Assembly (NCBI GenBank): GCA_036397455.1 | Contig: DASWIX010000078.1 | Span: 1-64,000, forward strand | Direction: 5' to 3' | Source: JADFNB01 sp036397455 | GTDB lineage: Bacteria > Gemmatimonadota > Gemmatimonadetes > Gemmatimonadales > GWC2-71-9 | Length of the DNA: 64,000 bases | In this document: positions 16,963 through 25,781 of the stretch, piece after piece | Layout: every line of letters begins with the position of its first letter | Position numbering within the stretch: the first letter of the stretch is position 1 | Translations under genes and position numbers: made by a program | Notes under the pieces: model-generated | What the model was told of the DNA's origin: nothing | What the model saw: only the letters and a program-made list of their open reading frames with translations | Databases searched by the model: none

Positions 16963-18156
16963 ATGCATCGGACGAATCGAACGCCATCGACACGCCGCGC
17001 GCTGACCGCCCTGCTCGTGACCAGCTGCGCCGGGCTCGCGGCGTGCCCGGGAGACACCGGAGACCGCATGCGATCAGACCGCGGCGTGACAGCACCCACC
17101 GTCTCGCGGGAGCCGTTCGGGACCATGCCGGACGGCCGCACCGTCGAGTCGTACACCCTGACCAATCCCAAAGGCATCGAGGTGCGCGCCATCACGTATG
17201 GCGCGATCATCATTTCGCTCCGCACCCCCGATCGCGACGGAGTGCTCGACGATATTGTGCTGGGTTACGCCACTCTCGCAGGGTACCTGGAGGCATCGCC
17301 GTACTTCGGCGCGATCGTCGGTCGCTACGGCAACCGGATCGCGGGCGGTCGGTTCGCCATCGACGGCCATCCCTACCGCCTGGCCACCAACGACGGTCCG
17401 AATCATCTGCACGGCGGTGTGACGGGCTTCGACAAGGTCTTGTGGACGGCCACGCCGTCACACACCGATTCCTCGGCGTCGGTGGCCTTCGCGTATTCGA
17501 GCCCGGACGGAGAGGAGGGCTACCCCGGGACCCTCGATGTCCTGGTCACCTACACGCTCACCGACTCCGACGACCTCCGGATCGAGTACCGGGCCACCAC
17601 CAGCGCATCCACGCCGGTCAACCTGACGCAGCACAGTTATTTCAACCTCGCCGGCCCCGGACGGGGCGACATCCTCGGTCACGAATTGATGATCGCCGCG
17701 GACCGCTACACGCCCGTCGATGCCACGCTCATTCCCACCGGCGAACTGGCGCCCGTCGAGCGGACGCCGTTCGACTTCCGTAATGCCACGCCGATCGGAG
17801 CCAGGATTGGGAACGATGACGCGCAATTGCGCCGTGGCGGCGGCTACGATCACAACTTCGTGCTGACCCGCGATGAGCCCGGGCTTATCTTGGCGGCCCG
17901 GGTCCGCGAGCCGGCGGCCGGCCGCACCCTCGAGGTGCGGACCAGCGAACCGGGAATCCAGTTCTATTCGGGGAACTTCCTCGACGGCACGATCACCGGG
18001 AAGGACGGACAAGTCTACGGGCATCGCTACGGCTTCTGTCTCGAAACGCAGCACTTCCCGGATTCGCCCAATCAGCCGGCGTTCCCCAGTACCATCCTCC
18101 GGCCGGGCGTGCAGTACCGTTCGACAACGGTCTTCACCTTCGGAGTGACGCGGTAG
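16963..18156 (+). CDS. galM: Aldose 1-epimerase, lipoprotein
   Basis: 397-residue mutarotase that interconverts alpha and beta anomers of free sugars. It starts with a lipoprotein signal whose lipobox is 'LAAC', so it is anchored in the envelope. Family motifs follow: 'YGAIIISLRTPDRDG', 'GRYGNRIAGGRF', 'NHLHGGVTGFDKVLW' (substrate His), 'LTQHSYFNLAGPG' (catalytic His) and 'GIQFYSGNFLDG'. A Glu in 'FCLETQHFPDSPN' is the expected catalytic base. It is divergent from the GH127 gene, with a 102-bp shared promoter region. A periplasmic mutarotase fits uptake of sugars freed by the neighbouring glycosidases. Confidence 0.93.
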   Translation: MHRTNRTPSTRRALTALLVTSCAGLAACPGDTGDRMRSDRGVTAPTVSREPFGTMPDGRTVESYTLTNPKGIEVRAITYGAIIISLRTPDRDGVLDDIVLGYATLAGYLEASPYFGAIVGRYGNRIAGGRFAIDGHPYRLATNDGPNHLHGGVTGFDKVLWTATPSHTDSSASVAFAYSSPDGEEGYPGTLDVLVTYTLTDSDDLRIEYRATTSASTPVNLTQHSYFNLAGPGRGDILGHELMIAADRYTPVDATLIPTGELAPVERTPFDFRNATPIGARIGNDDAQLRRGGGYDHNFVLTRDEPGLILAARVREPAAGRTLEVRTSEPGIQFYSGNFLDGTITGKDGQVYGHRYGFCLETQHFPDSPNQPAFPSTILRPGVQYRSTTVFTFGVTR

Positions 18157-18219
18157 CACCGGAGGCGACCGCGACCCGGCATGGTGTCTGGTACATCCGT
18201 TCGCGGGTCGGTTACGTCA

Positions 18220-18328
18220 TTCACCGCAGAGGCCGCGGAGGCACACCTTCAGCCGTGGACCCCGCCAGTGCGGCCACCATGAGGTCCGGCGTTCGCCCCT
18301 CTCCGCTCTCTGCGGTCTCTGCAGTGAA
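18220..18328. repeat. Inverted pair of 'ACCGCAGAGG' family repeats
   Basis: TTCACCGCAGAGGCCGCGGA starts at 18220, and an inverted relative (CTCTGCGG...TCTGCAGTGAA) ends at 18328, with ~55 bp between. The same units flank the GxxExxY gene near 51.7-52.4 kb. Here the pair encloses no gene. The whole 203-bp gap between galM and the TPR gene holds nothing else recognisable. Confidence 0.7.
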
Positions 18329-18359
18329 AACACGAAACCGTACTAATATACCGCGTGTA

Positions 18360-19202
18360 CTAGCGGAGCCGGCGCAGCTCCGCCTCCGACGCGATGAACC
18401 CGAAGGCCGGCCAACCGCCCGACGCCACCGACCGCTCGAACCAGTGGCGCGCCTGCGCCGTATCGCCCTGCAACAGGTACCAGTTCCCGACTCCGTAGCT
18501 CAGCGTCGCCACGGCGACATCACCCGTGTCGGCAGGCGCGAGGACCGCATCCGGCTCGAGCAAGCCGCGATACAGCCGGATACGCTGTGCGTACGCGTTT
18601 TCGACCGGCAACGAGTCGGCTTCTCTCGCCAGCATAGCCCGCGCCTCACCGTGCTTTCCGGCGCGTGAAAGGGACATCCATAACCAATCGATGGAACCGG
18701 CCCGCTCGCCGCCGTCACCGGGCGCAAGGGGAAGCGCGCGCGCGAACAGCGCCGCCGCCCCGTCGAAATCCCCCGTCACAAACCGTACGATGCCCAGGTG
18801 ATACAGTACGCCGTAGTTCGTCGGATCGAGCGCGAGCCCGCGTTCCAAGTTCGCGCGTGCGCGGTCGAGTTCGCGAACCGACAGGTGGCGATGCCCGCGC
18901 CAGCGATACACCACCGGGTTATCGGGCTCCACCTCGAGTCCGCGGCTGAACGTGGCGATCGCCTCCCGGTACTGCCGAATCCCGGATTGCGCCAGACCAA
19001 GCGCGATGATGAGGTCGACGTTGCGCGGATCGGCGGCCAGAGCGGCCTCCGCCCGTGCCACGTCGCCCGTGTCCGGCAACGAAACGTATTGGACGCCGGC
19101 CGGGGACCGATACTGCGGCGTCTGGCCGACCGCCGCGGTGGGACGCGCGACAGCCAGGACGAAGAGGGTAATGCATGTCGGGATCATCTGTCGTACGCGC
19201 AT
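18360..19202 (-). CDS. Secreted tetratricopeptide-repeat protein
   Basis: 280-residue protein with a signal peptide ('CITLFVLAVARPTAAVGQ') and several TPR units: 'ALGLAQSGIRQYREAIATFS', 'VYRWRGHRHLSVRELDRA', 'VLYHLGIVRFVTGDFDGAAA' and 'GNWYLLQGDTAQARHWFERS'. TPRs mediate protein contacts; nothing points to a partner. ATG 19202 is favoured over 19241 because a GGAG lies upstream and the signal peptide then begins normally. It is divergent from the serine hydrolase gene, with 159 bp between. Confidence 0.8.
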   Translation of the reverse strand: MRVRQMIPTCITLFVLAVARPTAAVGQTPQYRSPAGVQYVSLPDTGDVARAEAALAADPRNVDLIIALGLAQSGIRQYREAIATFSRGLEVEPDNPVVYRWRGHRHLSVRELDRARANLERGLALDPTNYGVLYHLGIVRFVTGDFDGAAALFARALPLAPGDGGERAGSIDWLWMSLSRAGKHGEARAMLAREADSLPVENAYAQRIRLYRGLLEPDAVLAPADTGDVAVATLSYGVGNWYLLQGDTAQARHWFERSVASGGWPAFGFIASEAELRRLR

Positions 19203-19361
19203 CGAGGCGGCTCCGAGAAGGGAGTCGGTAATGTGACGCAATGCCAGGCCGCGCGAAACGGTGCGCGGAAAAAAGCACCCGCGCTCTATCGGCCCCCCAC
19301 GCCACCCCGTAGTTTTGGGCGTTCGCGACCGACTCCATCACCTCCGACCCACCGTCACGCC

Positions 19362-20795
19362 ATGACACGATCTTCGACGCTGCTTATCGTTTTCGCACTG
19401 TTCCTTCCCCCGACGGCCAACGGACAGCAGGAAGCGTCGTACGACTACTGGCGCTTCGACCGCGCACTCATCCAACACGGCATGCAGGCCATCCTGATGT
19501 GCAACGGGCTGTTCACGTCCGGCCGGACGCTGGAACAGGTGTTCGACCGGGAACTGCGCTATCTCCCGCAGCCGGTCGGCACGGCGCAGGGAGGCGACTA
19601 TACGGTCGACCGGGAACGGAAGGCGGTGGCCGTCGGCGCGGCCGGCGACGCCACCCCGATCATGCGCGCGGCGTTTCGCGACGGGATCGGCTGCGTCGTT
19701 CTGGCGCCGGACCAGACCTTCGAGGACATCCCGAGCCTGCCGTTGCTCGACATGCCGCCCCCGCCCGGCGATCCCGCAACCATCCCCTGGCCCAACGGCG
19801 ATCTGATCGCGGACCGCTCGTTGCCGCCGAGCGTCGATGCGGCGGCGCTGGCGGCCGCATCCGATTGGGCCTTCAACCGAGACTCACCCGAACAGGTGAC
19901 GTTAAGCCTGCTGATCGTGCATCACGGTCGGATCATCCTCGAGCGCTACGCGGATGGCGTGGGCGTCACGACCAGGACGCGTACGTGGTCGACCGCCAAG
20001 AGCATCGCGGTGACGTTGATCGGGATGCTGGTCGATCAGGGCAAGCTGGCGCTCGACGAGTCGCTCGGTATCGAATGGCTGCCGCGGGCCCCATCCCCCG
20101 AAACCGACCCTCGCGCCGCCATCACACTCAGAAACCTGTTGCACATGTCGAGCGGTCTCTACACGGTCGACAACCGCGGACTCGAGTACGCGACCGGTTC
20201 GGGCCTCGCGTACTGGGCCGGCGCGAGTTCGGTTGACGGCGCGCGCCATCGTGGCCTGATTCGCGCGCCGGGCACGTCGTGGGATTACGAGAACTACGAG
20301 ACCCTGCTCGCGGTGTACGCCATGAAACGCGCCCTCGGCGACGATCGGACCTACCTGGAATTCCCGCGGCGCGCGTTGCTTGACCGCATCGGCATGCGCA
20401 ACACGCTGGTGAGCACCGACCGGTTCGGCGATTTCATTCTGAGCAGTCAGGTGTACACCAATGCGCGTGACCTCGCCCGATTCGGCTTGCTCTACCTGCA
20501 GAACGGCGTGTGGGACGGCGAGCGGCTGCTGTCGAAGGAATGGATCGACTTCGTGCGCACGCCGGCGCCGGCGACCGCGACGCGCGGCAACTTCTACGGC
20601 GGACAATGGTGGTTGGTGCCGGACGATCGCACTGATGTGCCCAAAGACGCGTATGCCACCGCCGGGAACCGCGGACAGTTCGCGATCGTCGTGCCGTCGC
20701 ACGATCTGGTGATCGTGCGCCGCGGCCTCGATTACGGCCGACAGGGCTTCGACCGTTGGGACCTGACGCGCGAGGTGCTGAAGGCGATTGATTGA
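19362..20795 (+). CDS. Secreted serine hydrolase, class C beta-lactamase family
   Basis: 477-residue exported protein. A signal peptide ends near 'LPPTANGQQ'. A ~130-residue N-terminal extension precedes the penicillin-binding/class C fold. The catalytic Ser-Lys pair is in 'TWSTAKSIAVTLIG' (S-x-x-K), followed by 'LLHMSSGLYT' and 'SWDYENYETLL' with the Y-x-N motif. 'TAGNRGQFAIVVPSHDLVIV' covers the K/H-T-G equivalent strand. Such proteins are usually esterases, D-aminopeptidases or peptidoglycan hydrolases rather than true beta-lactamases. ATG 19362 starts the signal peptide; the longer frame runs antisense to the TPR gene. Confidence 0.88.
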   Translation: MTRSSTLLIVFALFLPPTANGQQEASYDYWRFDRALIQHGMQAILMCNGLFTSGRTLEQVFDRELRYLPQPVGTAQGGDYTVDRERKAVAVGAAGDATPIMRAAFRDGIGCVVLAPDQTFEDIPSLPLLDMPPPPGDPATIPWPNGDLIADRSLPPSVDAAALAAASDWAFNRDSPEQVTLSLLIVHHGRIILERYADGVGVTTRTRTWSTAKSIAVTLIGMLVDQGKLALDESLGIEWLPRAPSPETDPRAAITLRNLLHMSSGLYTVDNRGLEYATGSGLAYWAGASSVDGARHRGLIRAPGTSWDYENYETLLAVYAMKRALGDDRTYLEFPRRALLDRIGMRNTLVSTDRFGDFILSSQVYTNARDLARFGLLYLQNGVWDGERLLSKEWIDFVRTPAPATATRGNFYGGQWWLVPDDRTDVPKDAYATAGNRGQFAIVVPSHDLVIVRRGLDYGRQGFDRWDLTREVLKAID

Positions 20796-20827
20796 CGATT
20801 GCAGATGGCAGATTGCAGATTGACGAT
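20785..20827. repeat. Short tandem repeat (GATTGCAGAT units)
   Basis: Overlapping units of GATTGACGATTGCAGAT and GGCAGATTGCAGATTGAC lie at and after the serine hydrolase stop codon. No coding or structural role is apparent. The following 20828-21005 contains only the ArsR remnant and the toxin-antitoxin promoter. Confidence 0.5.
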
Positions 20828-20865
20828 ACGGCCTGGCTCGGCCGGAATCGGGAACGAGGAATCCT

Positions 20866-20976
20866 GCGAATCTCCTCGACAAATCGTTTGAGTTCGTGCA
20901 TCCGCGCGGTCCAATACACGCGGTGACCGTCGATCCACCTGTCGACCTCGCGAAGGCCTTCCGGATCGAGGTTTAC
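20866..20976 (-). pseudogene. C-terminal remnant of an ArsR-family regulator
   Basis: Minus-strand codons 10-46 of the frame starting at 21003 read like the C-terminal dimerisation helix of ArsR/SmtB repressors: 'LDPEGLREVDRWIDGHRVYW' followed by 'TARMHELKRFVEEIRR'. The winged-helix DNA-binding part is absent because the sequence beyond 20980 is the promoter and start of the RHH-PIN pair. The fragment probably lost its front end when that pair arrived. Similarity is judged by eye only. Confidence 0.55.
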
Positions 20977-21005
20977 ATTCAAACGTATTGCTGTTACATT
21001 CATGC

Positions 21006-21290
21006 ATGAGCATGAAGAAACCGTTTCAACTCTACCTCGATCAGCGGGACCACGGGCTGCTGGCGGACTTGGCCAAACGGCACGGTCTCTCGATGGCTCA
21101 GGCCGTGAGGGAGGCGGTGCGGCGTTGGGCCATCGACGACGCGGGTGTTGCCGATCCGTTGCTCGGGCTCATAGGCGGTTTCGACGAGGCCGACGTGCCG
21201 AGCGACCTGTCGACCCGACACGACGACTATGCGGTCGAGGGGTACCCGGCTAGGCGCGTGGCCGAACCTGATGAAGGGAAACGCGGCTGA
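21006..21290 (+). CDS. Ribbon-helix-helix antitoxin
   Basis: 94-residue protein with an N-terminal RHH (CopG/MetJ-like) DNA-binding unit: strand 'KKPFQLYLD', helix A 'HGLLADLAKRHG', helix B 'SMAQAVREAVRRWAI'. The acidic, flexible tail ('GGFDEADVPSD') is typical of the toxin-binding part. It should bind its own promoter and neutralise the PIN protein encoded 14 bp downstream. ATG 21006 is preferred; 21012 is an alternative. A short promoter region overlaps the ArsR remnant. Confidence 0.8.
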   Translation: MSMKKPFQLYLDQRDHGLLADLAKRHGLSMAQAVREAVRRWAIDDAGVADPLLGLIGGFDEADVPSDLSTRHDDYAVEGYPARRVAEPDEGKRG

Positions 21291-21304
21291 GGGGTCGAAT
21301 CCTG

Positions 21305-21703
21305 GTGGATACGGGGGCGTGGCTCGCGGCCTTTCACCGGCGTGACCAATACCACGCGGCCGCGGCGGGAACCTTGCGCCGGCTCCGTGCGGAACGCACG
21401 CGACTGGTGGTCACCAACCTCATCGTGGCGGAACTGCACCGGCACCTGCTGTACGCCTTGGGACCCGCGAGGGCCGCCATGCATGTCCACACGCTGGTGT
21501 CCGATGCGCTGATTGACCAGGTGTTCGCCGACGAGAGGCTCCAGGCGGCCGCATTCACGGATTGGATCCACGGATTCCCGGATCAGGCGTTCACGTTGAC
21601 CGACGCCGTGAGCTTCGCGGCGATGCGGGCGCACGGCATGGAGGCCGCGTTTACCTACGACCGCCACTACGCCATCGCGGGTTTCGCGACGCTCGGGCTG
21701 TAG
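21305..21703 (+). CDS. PIN-domain ribonuclease toxin (VapC-like)
   Basis: 132-residue PIN domain, predicted Mg-dependent RNase. Acidic residues sit at the expected points: Asp in 'VDTGAWLAAF', Glu in 'TNLIVAELHRHLL', Asp in 'TLTDAVSFAAM' and Asp in 'AAFTYDRHYAIAGF'. The annotated GTG start cuts into the first beta strand; upstream in-frame codons read 'RGRILVDTG', so an unconventional start a few codons earlier is plausible. It is paired with the RHH antitoxin. It ends 39 bp from the convergent feoB gene. Confidence 0.85.
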   Translation: MDTGAWLAAFHRRDQYHAAAAGTLRRLRAERTRLVVTNLIVAELHRHLLYALGPARAAMHVHTLVSDALIDQVFADERLQAAAFTDWIHGFPDQAFTLTDAVSFAAMRAHGMEAAFTYDRHYAIAGFATLGL

Positions 21704-21742
21704 GCTTCCAGGCCGCGCGACGGCGAATATCGCGACGGCGGC

Positions 21743-23953
21743 CTAGGCCAGGAGCCTCCATACCTGGGCAACCAGGAAGCACACGACGAAGCCCATCAAC
21801 AGCGGCATGGCCGTGGCCACGGTCGTCCATCGGACACTGTGGGTTTCCTTGTAGATCGTATAGATCGTGGTCGAGCACGGATTGTGGAGCAGGCTGAACA
21901 ACAGCAAGTTCACCGCCGTCAGCAGCGTCCAACCGCCGGCCGTCAGAAGGCTACCGACCGCCCGGGCCGAATCCAGCTCGAACATCACGCCAGCTCCCCG
22001 ACCGACGCCCGCATCCCCGAGGGCCAACACCGTCAGCATCAGGATGGTAGGGACGACGATCTCGTTGGCGGGGATCGCGACGAGGTACGCAACCAGAATG
22101 ACGCCGTTCAATCCAACGAGCAGGCCGAACGGATTCAACCAGGTGACCGCGTGCTCGGCGAGACTCGGCCCTCCAACGTGGATGTTGGCGCTGAGCCAGA
22201 TCACCGCGCCCGCGGGGGCGGCGAACACGATCGCGCGCCAGAGAACGATCAGCGTGCGGTCGATGAGTGAGGCGTACAGCGTCTGGAGTACGCGGGGCGG
22301 CCGGTAGGGGGGCAGTTCCAGGCTGAACGTGCTCGCCTCCCCACGCAGCAAGGTCCGCGAGAGGAACCAGGAGGAGAGAAACATCATTCCGATGCCCAAC
22401 ACCGCGATCCCCACCACCGCGGACGCGGACGCCAGTCCCGCCAGATTGGCGGGGACGATGGCGCCGATGAAGATGCTCGCCACCAGGATCTGGGTGGGCC
22501 AGCGACCGTTGCACAGCGAGAAGGTGTTCGTGATGATCGCGATCAGACGCTCGCGCGGGCTGTCGATCACCCGTGTGGCCACGACCCCGGCCGCGTTGCA
22601 GCCAAAGCCCATGCACATCGTGAGCGCCTGTTTGCCGTGCGCACCACACCTGCGAAAGACCGGGTCGAGGTTGAACGCCACGCGCGGCAGATACCCGGAA
22701 TCCTCGAGCAGCGTGAACAGCGGGAAGAAGATCGCCATGGGCGGCAGCATCACACTCACCACCCAGGCGGTGGCCAGATACACCCCGTCGAGCGTCAGGC
22801 CGCTCAGCCACGCCGGCGTTCCGATCATCGCCGCCACGCCGGCGAGCGCCGGGTGTACCGTGTCGATCAACAGGTGCGCCAGCAACCTCGACGGTACGTT
22901 CGCTCCGGCGATCGTGATCCAGAAAACGACCGCCAGCACCGCCAACATCAGCGGGAAGCCGAGCCAGCGGCTGGTGACCATCCGGTCGAGCGCGGGATCG
23001 AGATCGACCTTCAGCCGTCGTGGGCCGTCAACGACGCAGCGCTCGGCGATGGCGTGCGCGTGCGCGTAGATCCCCTCGATGAGCGCGTCGTGGAAGGTCG
23101 GCGCCAGCCTCCACCGCATCCCGAGCGCGTCCTCGAGCAGCCGCGCTCTCGCGTCGGCCCCGGCGCCCAATCCGGTCGAGTCGGCGGCCAGACCGCCGAG
23201 TGCGCCGTCCCGGACCGCTGCTTCGATTCGCTCGTCACCGCTCAGGAGGCGCAAGGCCACCCAGCGTGGACTTGGCAACGCCGGCCAGACGTCGGTGAGC
23301 TGCGCGGTACAGGTTTCGACCGCTTCATCGATGTCCGGGTGGAATGCCTGCACCCGGAGCGGTCGCGGTCGTACGGCCCCTGTCGCCACCCCATCAATCG
23401 CGGCCAGCAGCGCGGGCAGTCCCTCACCGTGGCGGGCGGCGGTCGCGACAACGGGAACGTTCAGCTCCGCGGCGAGCGCACCTGCGTCCACCGCAATGCC
23501 GCGTCGGCGAGCCTCGTCCATGAGATTGAGACAGACGACCGCGCGATCCGTGATCTCGAGAACCTGCAGCACGAGATTGAGGTTTCGCTCCAGCCGCGTC
23601 GCATCGACGACGATAACGGTGACATCCGGCCGGCCGAACAGCACGAAATCGCGCGCAACCTCCTCGTCGGTGCTCGCGGCCTGCAAGGAGTAGGTGCCCG
23701 GCAGGTCTACGAGCTGCACTCGCCGGCCCGCGTGCTCGTAGGTCCCCTCCGCGCGCGTCACGGTCTTGCCGGGCCAGTTGCCCGTGTGCTGGCGCAGACC
23801 GGTGAGCGAGTTGAAGACCGTGCTCTTGCCGGTATTGGGATTGCCCGCGAGTGCCACGAGGTAATCGGACGGCGCCCGACGCAGCCCGATTTGCCCGAGC
23901 GAGCCTTCGCCCTTTGCGGGTCCGGTCCGGATCAGCGAGGACGCGGAGGTCAC
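21743..23953 (-). CDS. feoB: Ferrous iron transporter FeoB
   Basis: 736-residue inner-membrane Fe(II) uptake protein. The N-terminal GTPase shows G1 'GNPNTGKS' (37-44), G3 'DLPG' (83-86) and G4 'NLMD'. The membrane part contains the two Gate repeats, the first with 'MAIFFPLFTLLEDSGYLPRV' and 'GFGCNAAGVVATRVIDSPRE' nearby, where the conserved Cys lies. Length is close to the family norm. No separate feoA or feoC is present; FeoA-type domains are instead on the regulator encoded 1 bp upstream, implying one operon. Confidence 0.96.
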   Translation of the reverse strand: MTSASSLIRTGPAKGEGSLGQIGLRRAPSDYLVALAGNPNTGKSTVFNSLTGLRQHTGNWPGKTVTRAEGTYEHAGRRVQLVDLPGTYSLQAASTDEEVARDFVLFGRPDVTVIVVDATRLERNLNLVLQVLEITDRAVVCLNLMDEARRRGIAVDAGALAAELNVPVVATAARHGEGLPALLAAIDGVATGAVRPRPLRVQAFHPDIDEAVETCTAQLTDVWPALPSPRWVALRLLSGDERIEAAVRDGALGGLAADSTGLGAGADARARLLEDALGMRWRLAPTFHDALIEGIYAHAHAIAERCVVDGPRRLKVDLDPALDRMVTSRWLGFPLMLAVLAVVFWITIAGANVPSRLLAHLLIDTVHPALAGVAAMIGTPAWLSGLTLDGVYLATAWVVSVMLPPMAIFFPLFTLLEDSGYLPRVAFNLDPVFRRCGAHGKQALTMCMGFGCNAAGVVATRVIDSPRERLIAIITNTFSLCNGRWPTQILVASIFIGAIVPANLAGLASASAVVGIAVLGIGMMFLSSWFLSRTLLRGEASTFSLELPPYRPPRVLQTLYASLIDRTLIVLWRAIVFAAPAGAVIWLSANIHVGGPSLAEHAVTWLNPFGLLVGLNGVILVAYLVAIPANEIVVPTILMLTVLALGDAGVGRGAGVMFELDSARAVGSLLTAGGWTLLTAVNLLLFSLLHNPCSTTIYTIYKETHSVRWTTVATAMPLLMGFVVCFLVAQVWRLLA

Positions 23954-23954
23954 G

Positions 23955-24983
23955 TCAGTGCACCGCGGCGGGATCCCGATCGACGTACACGGTCGCGGCC
24001 TGTTGCCGCCGCAGCGCGATCAACGCACCGCGAATCCGATAGCCGATCGGGTCGTGCCAGGGCGAATCCAGCTCCGCCGTGACGACCGTCCCCGCAACGA
24101 GGCCGAGGTCGAGCAGGCGGCGGCGCTGCCGTCCCTGGCACGCCGACGAGATTCGCACCACGGTCGCCGCCTCACCAGATCGTAGATCCGCCAGCGTCGC
24201 GGACGCAACGTGCGCCGTCGTCTCGGGCCGGCGTTCGACGGTCACCTGCGCCGCCACCACCGACCCAAGCGTCAACTCGCGGCCGTCTGCCAGGAAGCGT
24301 ACGCCCTCCGCCCCGTTGGACAGGATGCGAACCCGGGTGAGCGGCGTGAGGCCCTCCGTGACGATCCGTTCGTAGACCTCGCGCGGTTCATCTTCCAGAT
24401 GCACGATGGTGCCCTCATCTCCTGGCGTGAGCGCACTCAGGGCGACACCCGTCACAGGCGGCAGGTGGCCGGCGGCGGTGGGGATCGGATCTCCATGCGG
24501 ATCGAACAGGGGGAGACCCATCCGCGCGGCCAGCCGTTCGACCTCCGGCGGCGAAAGCGTGTGTTCGCGGACCTCCGCCTCATCATGCCAGTCAACCGGC
24601 GCGACGCTCGTCTCATCGGCGAGATACCGCTCCCACAGACGGTGGGTGCGGATGATCCGAAGCGCGTACTCGCGGCCGGTCTCCGTCAGATGCGTGCCCT
24701 CGCCGTCGGACCGCGCGAGACCCGACTCCACTAAACGACCCAGCAGGTCCGCCGCCTGGACTCGGGACACGTGAATCGCACCGGCGAGGCTCTCGATGCT
24801 GCGCGGCGTCTGGTAGTACTCGCCCTTGTAGAGGTGTTTGAGCGCGTCCTCGATCCTGACTCGCTCGGTCGTCCTGACGATCCGGAGCACGCGCGCAACG
24901 ATGCCGCGTCGCTGCCAAAACACCAGCGCGGTCAGGACCATGAGGCCGGCAAACACGAGCAGACCCAGTGCGGGATTACTCAC
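23955..24983 (-). CDS. Membrane-anchored DtxR-family regulator with FeoA domains
   Basis: 342 residues. It begins with a transmembrane helix ('LGLLVFAGLMVLTALVFW', 5-22), followed by a winged-helix DtxR-like DNA-binding domain ('IESLAGAIHVSRVQAADLLG'), a metal-binding/dimerisation domain ('RTHRLWERYLADE', 'HTLSPPEVERLAARMG'), and two C-terminal FeoA/SH3-like domains. The last contains 'RRRLLDLGLVAGTVVTAELD'. Such proteins should sense Fe(II) or Mn(II). An N-terminal membrane anchor and duplicated FeoA parts are unusual and could couple repression directly to FeoB. The start is GTG 24983. It is the first gene of the feo operon. Confidence 0.88.
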   Translation of the reverse strand: MSNPALGLLVFAGLMVLTALVFWQRRGIVARVLRIVRTTERVRIEDALKHLYKGEYYQTPRSIESLAGAIHVSRVQAADLLGRLVESGLARSDGEGTHLTETGREYALRIIRTHRLWERYLADETSVAPVDWHDEAEVREHTLSPPEVERLAARMGLPLFDPHGDPIPTAAGHLPPVTGVALSALTPGDEGTIVHLEDEPREVYERIVTEGLTPLTRVRILSNGAEGVRFLADGRELTLGSVVAAQVTVERRPETTAHVASATLADLRSGEAATVVRISSACQGRQRRRLLDLGLVAGTVVTAELDSPWHDPIGYRIRGALIALRRQQAATVYVDRDPAAVH

Positions 24984-24998
24984 GCCTGGTAATCTATA

Positions 24999-25051
24999 TT
25001 AGGACAGCCTCAGTTCCAAGATAGGGCAGACTTATCAGATTGCCGATCTGA
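24999..25051. promoter_or_regulatory. Candidate operators upstream of the DtxR-feoB operon
   Basis: Two elements lie before the GTG at 24983. TTAGGACAGCCTCAGTTCC (24999-25017) shares its left half with the DtxR box (TTAGGnnAGCCT). TCAGAT-TGCCG-ATCTGA (25035-25051) is a perfect 6-bp inverted repeat. Either could be an autoregulatory site; this is pattern matching only. Confidence 0.35.
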
Positions 25052-25088
25052 GGTGTTGCCGTGTCGGATATCGAAGGAACGCAGGGAC

Positions 25089-25781
25089 TTACGATCCGAA
25101 AAAGCCGTCGACCATCGCCGTCAGCAACCGGTGCAGCAGTTCTTCGTACGCCAGGCACTCGGCCACCACTTCGTCGCGCGCCTTGCCGAACGCCGCCAGT
25201 TCGTCGACATACGCGTCGGCCCACCGTGCGACCTCCGCCGCGGTCACTTCGAGATGGAACTGCATGCCCACGACGTTGCCGTGGCGAAACAGCTGGTTGC
25301 GGCACCGGTCGCCGGCGACGAGCAGTTCCGCCCCGGCCGGGACGGCGAACGTGTCACCATGCCATTGGAAGACCGGGAAGGTGTCGGGAAAGTCACGGAG
25401 CAAGGGATCGACACGCCCCGCGTCGGTGCGCGACGCCGGGTAGACGCCGATTTCCTGTTCCACTTGAGGTCGCACCTCGGCACCGAGCACGGATGCCAAC
25501 AACTGCCCGCCACAACAGATGCCGAGACAGGGGATACTCGCGTCGAGGGCCGTTGCGAGGAAAGCGAGCTCGGCCCGCAGGAAGGGATGGCGATCCGCAT
25601 GATACGCCGCGAGCGGCGTGCCGCCGGTGACGATCGCATCCCATTCCCGGGCACGCGGAAACGGTGGATTGCCCCACGCTTCGAACAGGTGCCACTCCGC
25701 GCCGCGCCCGCGCATGATCGATTCGAGGGCACCGAAACTCTCGATGGCGCAATTCTGAATCGCGAGCACCTTCACGCTCAC
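25089..25781 (-). CDS. Class I glutamine amidotransferase-like protein
   Basis: 230-residue stand-alone GATase of the GMP-synthase-like type. The nucleophile elbow is 'CLGICCGGQLLA' (second Cys of CC aligned to the catalytic Cys), the oxyanion/His region is 'FQWHGDTFAVP', and 'GMQFHLEVT' carries the catalytic His-x-Glu. GTG 25781 is chosen since it overlaps the upstream stop as GTGA. Such proteins hydrolyse gamma-glutamyl amides or related amines, but no synthetase partner is encoded nearby. Coupling to a lectin-like gene is unexpected. Confidence 0.85.
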   Translation of the reverse strand: MSVKVLAIQNCAIESFGALESIMRGRGAEWHLFEAWGNPPFPRAREWDAIVTGGTPLAAYHADRHPFLRAELAFLATALDASIPCLGICCGGQLLASVLGAEVRPQVEQEIGVYPASRTDAGRVDPLLRDFPDTFPVFQWHGDTFAVPAGAELLVAGDRCRNQLFRHGNVVGMQFHLEVTAAEVARWADAYVDELAAFGKARDEVVAECLAYEELLHRLLTAMVDGFFGS

